Below, one piece after another: positions 29,129 to 31,869 of a DNA stretch of 31,869 nucleotides (the stretch's first letter is position 1; the number at the start of each line of letters is the position of its first letter). The notes below the pieces were generated by a model that was not told the origin of the DNA, made no database searches, and was given only the letters and a program-made list of their open reading frames with translations. Origin of the DNA: Pseudomonas sp. (lineage in GTDB: Bacteria; Pseudomonadota; Gammaproteobacteria; Pseudomonadales; Pseudomonadaceae); contig NZ_JASLAW010000130.1 of the NCBI RefSeq assembly GCF_030147005.1, positions 1-31,869 of the forward strand. The letters are read 5' to 3'. The position numbers were made by a program, and so were the translations under genes.

Positions 29129-30379
29129 CTAGTCCAGTTGCTTGAGGCACGCCTGCAGCGTATCCAGGCCTTCCTCCAGCACTGCCGGCTCGATGGTCAG
29201 CGGTGCCAGCAGCCGGATGATATGCCGCGACTTGCCGCTGGGCATCAGCAGCAGGCCGGCCGCGCGCGCCAGGCTCAGCAATTGGGTCAGTTGCTTGGTG
29301 GCGGGCGTACCGTCGGCGTGCGCCAGTTCGATGCCGCGCATGGCACCGACCCCGGTGAGACGGCCCAGGTAAGGCGACAGCGATTGCGCGCGCCACGCTT
29401 GATAACGTCGCACAATCGCCGCTTCCTGCTGGGAGCCCCATGCGTGCAGGTGCTCATCGGTCATGACATCGAGGGTCGCCAATGCGGCGGCGCAGGCGAT
29501 GGGGTTGCCGGAATAGGTACCACCCAGCCCACCTTTAGGCAGGTTGTCCATCAGAGCCTTGCGCCCGACCACCGCCCCCAGCGGCACGCCGCCGGCGATG
29601 CTTTTGCCGAGCAGGATCAGGTCGGGCTCGATGTCCAGGCGCGAGAAGGCAAATCGCTGCCCGGTGCGACCGAAACCCGACTGGATTTCGTCGGCGATCA
29701 GCAGGATGTCGTTCTCGTCACAAAAGCGCCGCAGGGCCTGGGCAAATTCGATATCCAGGGCAAGGAAACCGCCTTCGCCCTGTACCGGTTCAATGATGAA
29801 GCAGGCGACATCGTTGACGTCGATTTCCACGCTGAACAGGCGCTCCATGGCCTTCAGCGCTTCGGCGCAGGTCACGCCGTTGTCGGCGCTGGGGTAGGGC
29901 AGGTGATACACGGGGCCTGGCAGCAGACCGATCTTTTGCTTATAGGGCGCAACCTTGCCGTTGAGGTTGAGGGTGGCCAGGGTGCGGCCATGAAACGCGC
30001 CGTCAAAGGCAATTACCGCCGTGCGGCCGGTGGCGCCGCGCACTATCTTCAAGGCGTTTTCTGCGGCCTCCGCGCCGCTGTTGGTGAGCATGCCGCTGAC
30101 CGGGTAGCTCACCGGAATAAACGCGGTCAGGCGCTCCATCAATTCGATGTAGGGCAGGTGCGGCGCAGCGTTGAACGCATAGTGGGTGAGCCTGGCCGCT
30201 TGCTCGCCGATCGCTTGCACCACGGCGGGGTGACAATGGCCGAGGTTGAGTACGCCGATGCCGCCGACAAAATCGATATAGCGCTTACCCGCGGTGTCCC
30301 AGACTTCGGCGTTTTTACCGTGGCTGAGGCTGATGGGATGGACGATGGAAATCGATTGGCTGATGGTTTCGCGGCTCAT
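29129..30379 (-). CDS. Class III aminotransferase, probable 2-aminoadipate or 4-aminobutyrate transaminase
   Basis: This 416-residue PLP enzyme has the class III signature: ADEIQSGFGRTG with Asp230 holding the pyridine nitrogen, and Lys259 in LLGKSIAGGVPLGAVVG as the PLP lysine. GMLTNSGAEAAENALKI binds the phosphate; HGRTLATLNLNG and GGLGGTYSGNPIACAAAL are conserved. It looks like the GabT group, and most like the P. putida PP_4108 enzyme that transaminates 2-aminoadipate in D-lysine catabolism, as I recall it. GabT activity cannot be excluded. No other lysine or GABA genes are near. It has a 153-nt upstream region shared with no other promoter. Confidence 0.85.
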   Translation of the reverse strand: MSRETISQSISIVHPISLSHGKNAEVWDTAGKRYIDFVGGIGVLNLGHCHPAVVQAIGEQAARLTHYAFNAAPHLPYIELMERLTAFIPVSYPVSGMLTNSGAEAAENALKIVRGATGRTAVIAFDGAFHGRTLATLNLNGKVAPYKQKIGLLPGPVYHLPYPSADNGVTCAEALKAMERLFSVEIDVNDVACFIIEPVQGEGGFLALDIEFAQALRRFCDENDILLIADEIQSGFGRTGQRFAFSRLDIEPDLILLGKSIAGGVPLGAVVGRKALMDNLPKGGLGGTYSGNPIACAAALATLDVMTDEHLHAWGSQQEAAIVRRYQAWRAQSLSPYLGRLTGVGAMRGIELAHADGTPATKQLTQLLSLARAAGLLLMPSGKSRHIIRLLAPLTIEPAVLEEGLDTLQACLKQLD

Positions 30380-30499
30380 GGATCGTTGACTCGGCAGTGA
30401 TGGGCTCGGTTTTATCTAAGCCGCGCGAGCGTCCCTGCCGCAAACGAAATAAAGTCGCCGGATCATTATTAAAAGTCGGGATGTGACTCAGGCCGTCAG

Positions 30500-30528
30500 C
30501 CGGCAGAGGAGGGGCGCGCAACTGCCGG
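30500..30528. other. Hairpin just after the diguanylate cyclase gene
   Basis: CCGGCAG (30500-30506) and CTGCCGG (30522-30528) form a 7-bp stem with a 15-nt loop, 4 nt past the cyclase stop. On the minus strand no T-tract follows, so it would be a weak or Rho-assisted terminator at best. Confidence 0.35.
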
Positions 30529-30532
30529 TTAT

Positions 30533-31546
30533 TTATTCCGACACGCCATTCTTGCCCGCCGCCTTGGATCGATACAGCGCCTGATCGGCGCGCGCCATCA
30601 GGGCTGCCGGTGATTCGCCCAGCCGCCGTTCCACCACCCCCAGGCTCAGGGTGATCCGGGTATTACCCACGGCGGGTATTTCCTGGATTTTATGGCGCAC
30701 CCTTTCGGCCAGTTCCTTCGCTGTCTCCAGCGTACTGTTGGGCAAGACCAGCATAAATTCATCGCCGCCCCAGCGGGCCAGCAAGTCATCTACCCGTACG
30801 CAGGCGTTCAGGCCTTCCACGACCTGTATCAGCGTCTGGTCGCCCACGCCATGGCCATGTCGGTCGTTGATCGGTTTGAAGTCATCGATATCCATGGCCA
30901 CCAGCGCCAGCGGCAAACGAAAGCGCTCGGCGCGGTTGCACTCGTGGAGCATTACTTTTTCCAGGCGATAACGATTGGCGATGCGCGTCAGGGCATCCTG
31001 TTCGGCCAGGAAGCGGTTTTCGTCCAGTTGCAGCTGCAACTGCTGATTGACGCGTGACAACTCAAGCGTGCGCTCGACCACCAGGGCCTCAAGGGACTGG
31101 TTACGCTTTTGCAGGCGTTCTATGGAGCTTTTGCGTGTATGGATATCGCGGTGTGCGCCCACCATGCGTGCGACAGAATTGTCGGGATTGCGCGCAATGA
31201 CGTAACCACGGTCCTCGATCCAGAGGTAAGTACCGTCCTGTTTTCGACAGCGGTATTCGGCTCGGTAATGGGGCGCGCGTTGGCAGATATAGTCATCAAA
31301 GCCGGCCATTACACGCGGGTAATCCTCAGGGTGGATCAGGTTTTCCCAGGTAAATACGCTGTTTTCCAGGGAGTGGCGCGAATAGCCAAGCATTTCGTAC
31401 CAACCGGGGTTGCGGTAGACGAACCCGGTGTTGGCATTCCAGTCCCATATCCCGTCGCTGACCAATTCCATGATGGCATGCAGCATGTCGGCGGTGAGGC
31501 CGGAAAAGTCATTACGCAGCGGTTCGTTGCCGGTTGTATCGTCCAT
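30533..31546 (-). CDS. PAS-GGDEF diguanylate cyclase
   Basis: This 337-residue cytoplasmic protein has a PAS/PAC domain (about 25-140: SDGIWDWNANTGFVYRNPGW, YRAEYRCRKQDGTYLWIEDRG). A coiled-coil linker (about 140-180) leads to a GGDEF domain (about 183-337). The active site is GGDEF (260-264). The inhibitory I-site RVDD (251-254) is exactly five residues before it, so product inhibition is expected. It makes cyclic di-GMP from GTP under control of an unknown PAS signal; no haem- or flavin-specific residues are obvious. No transmembrane helix is present. It is monocistronic, with a REPIN region upstream. Confidence 0.95.
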   Translation of the reverse strand: MDDTTGNEPLRNDFSGLTADMLHAIMELVSDGIWDWNANTGFVYRNPGWYEMLGYSRHSLENSVFTWENLIHPEDYPRVMAGFDDYICQRAPHYRAEYRCRKQDGTYLWIEDRGYVIARNPDNSVARMVGAHRDIHTRKSSIERLQKRNQSLEALVVERTLELSRVNQQLQLQLDENRFLAEQDALTRIANRYRLEKVMLHECNRAERFRLPLALVAMDIDDFKPINDRHGHGVGDQTLIQVVEGLNACVRVDDLLARWGGDEFMLVLPNSTLETAKELAERVRHKIQEIPAVGNTRITLSLGVVERRLGESPAALMARADQALYRSKAAGKNGVSE

Positions 31547-31702
31547 CTACGCGCTTCCTGCGTGAACTGGCTTCCAAGGCCAGCTGTTGTTGACGCCGAT
31601 ACTCCATGGCTGGCGCTACTGTACAGCGCGGCCGGCGCGCTTTGAATAGGGCGGGTGTGCTGTTTAGGGGCGTGGCGCCCAATACCCTGTGGGAGCGGGC
31701 TA

Positions 31703-31869
31703 GCTCTAATGCCAGTCAGTTAAGGAGAAGCGCTTTACCGTGGCGAGGGAGCTTGCTCCCGCTGGACTGCGCAGCAGTCCCATTTTCTGGGGTCGCTTCG
31801 CGGCCCAGCGGGAGCAAGCTCCCTCGCCACAGGCCGACGGTTGCCTGCTCTAGCGCTTAACTGACTGGC
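31703..31869. repeat. REPIN with long terminal inverted repeats (copy 2, cut by window end)
   Basis: The two REP units are GTGGCGAGGGAGCTTGCTCC (from 31740) and the inverted GCAAGCTCCCTCGCCAC (ending 31830). Outside them GCCAGTCAGTTAAG (31711-31724) and CTTAACTGACTGGC (31856-31869) are a perfect 14-bp inverted repeat, and GCTCTAATGCCAG extends it on the left. The right end probably continues past the window. It shares layout and flank (TGGGAGCGGGC) with the copy at 12120. The remaining bases 31547-31702 show no gene and should hold the cyclase promoter. Confidence 0.85.

Noticed and set aside
29015..30400. 461-codon plus-strand open frame opposite the class III aminotransferase
   Set aside because: Antisense shadow; the minus-strand enzyme has all PLP motifs, and this frame has no recognisable domain.

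Overview
The window looks like chromosomal DNA from a Pseudomonas of the fluorescens group. The evidence is the GC-rich codon use, a complete cyoABCDE operon, a NorR/flavohaemoglobin pair, REP/REPIN repeats, and gene neighbourhoods typical of that genus. It contains no rRNA, tRNA, phage, transposase or CRISPR array. Most of it reads as core or lineage-level genome.

Region 1 (1-5579) is the most coherent and interesting part. A leftward gene train encodes a monooxygenase-like membrane protein, FolM, FolE, FolX, a DUF1244 protein and the start of a HopJ-like gene. FolE, FolX and FolM together make tetrahydromonapterin. Divergent to it lies a MerR-type regulator of the CarH/LitR type whose cobalamin-contact residues are replaced. 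Next come a PilZ-like gene, a short LOV blue-light receptor with its photoactive Cys53, and a flavodoxin. Between the regulator and the pterin operon is a promoter with the 19-bp spacer and central dyad of MerR-activated promoters. I read this region as a light-responsive LOV/LitR module that controls pterin synthesis.

Region 2 (5580-14937) looks catabolic. A class II aldolase-family gene overlaps an alpha/beta hydrolase closely resembling animal MEST, followed by a (3R)-hydroxyacyl-CoA-type SDR. Then come an exported DUF1302/DUF1329 pair and an 833-residue MalT-type LuxR regulator. A/C-rich Hfq-Crc-type motifs sit at the translation starts of the aldolase, DUF1302 and LuxR genes, which suggests catabolite repression of the whole set. 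The substrate is unknown.

Region 3 (14934-20525) holds an AraC regulator divergent from an EamA exporter, then norR divergent from hmp/fhp with three GT-N7-AC NorR sites between them, a REPIN, and dsbB with a terminator.

Region 4 (20526-26153) is the cytochrome bo3 oxidase operon cyoABCDE behind a gene-free leader of about 735 nt. A terminator follows cyoE.

Region 5 (26154-31869) contains an enterobacterial-type queC, a Tat-exported HisC-like aminotransferase, an unrecognised 238-residue protein, a class III aminotransferase resembling the P. putida 2-aminoadipate transaminase, and a PAS-GGDEF diguanylate cyclase with an intact I-site. The window ends inside a REPIN nested within longer terminal inverted repeats; a second copy lies at 12120-12307.
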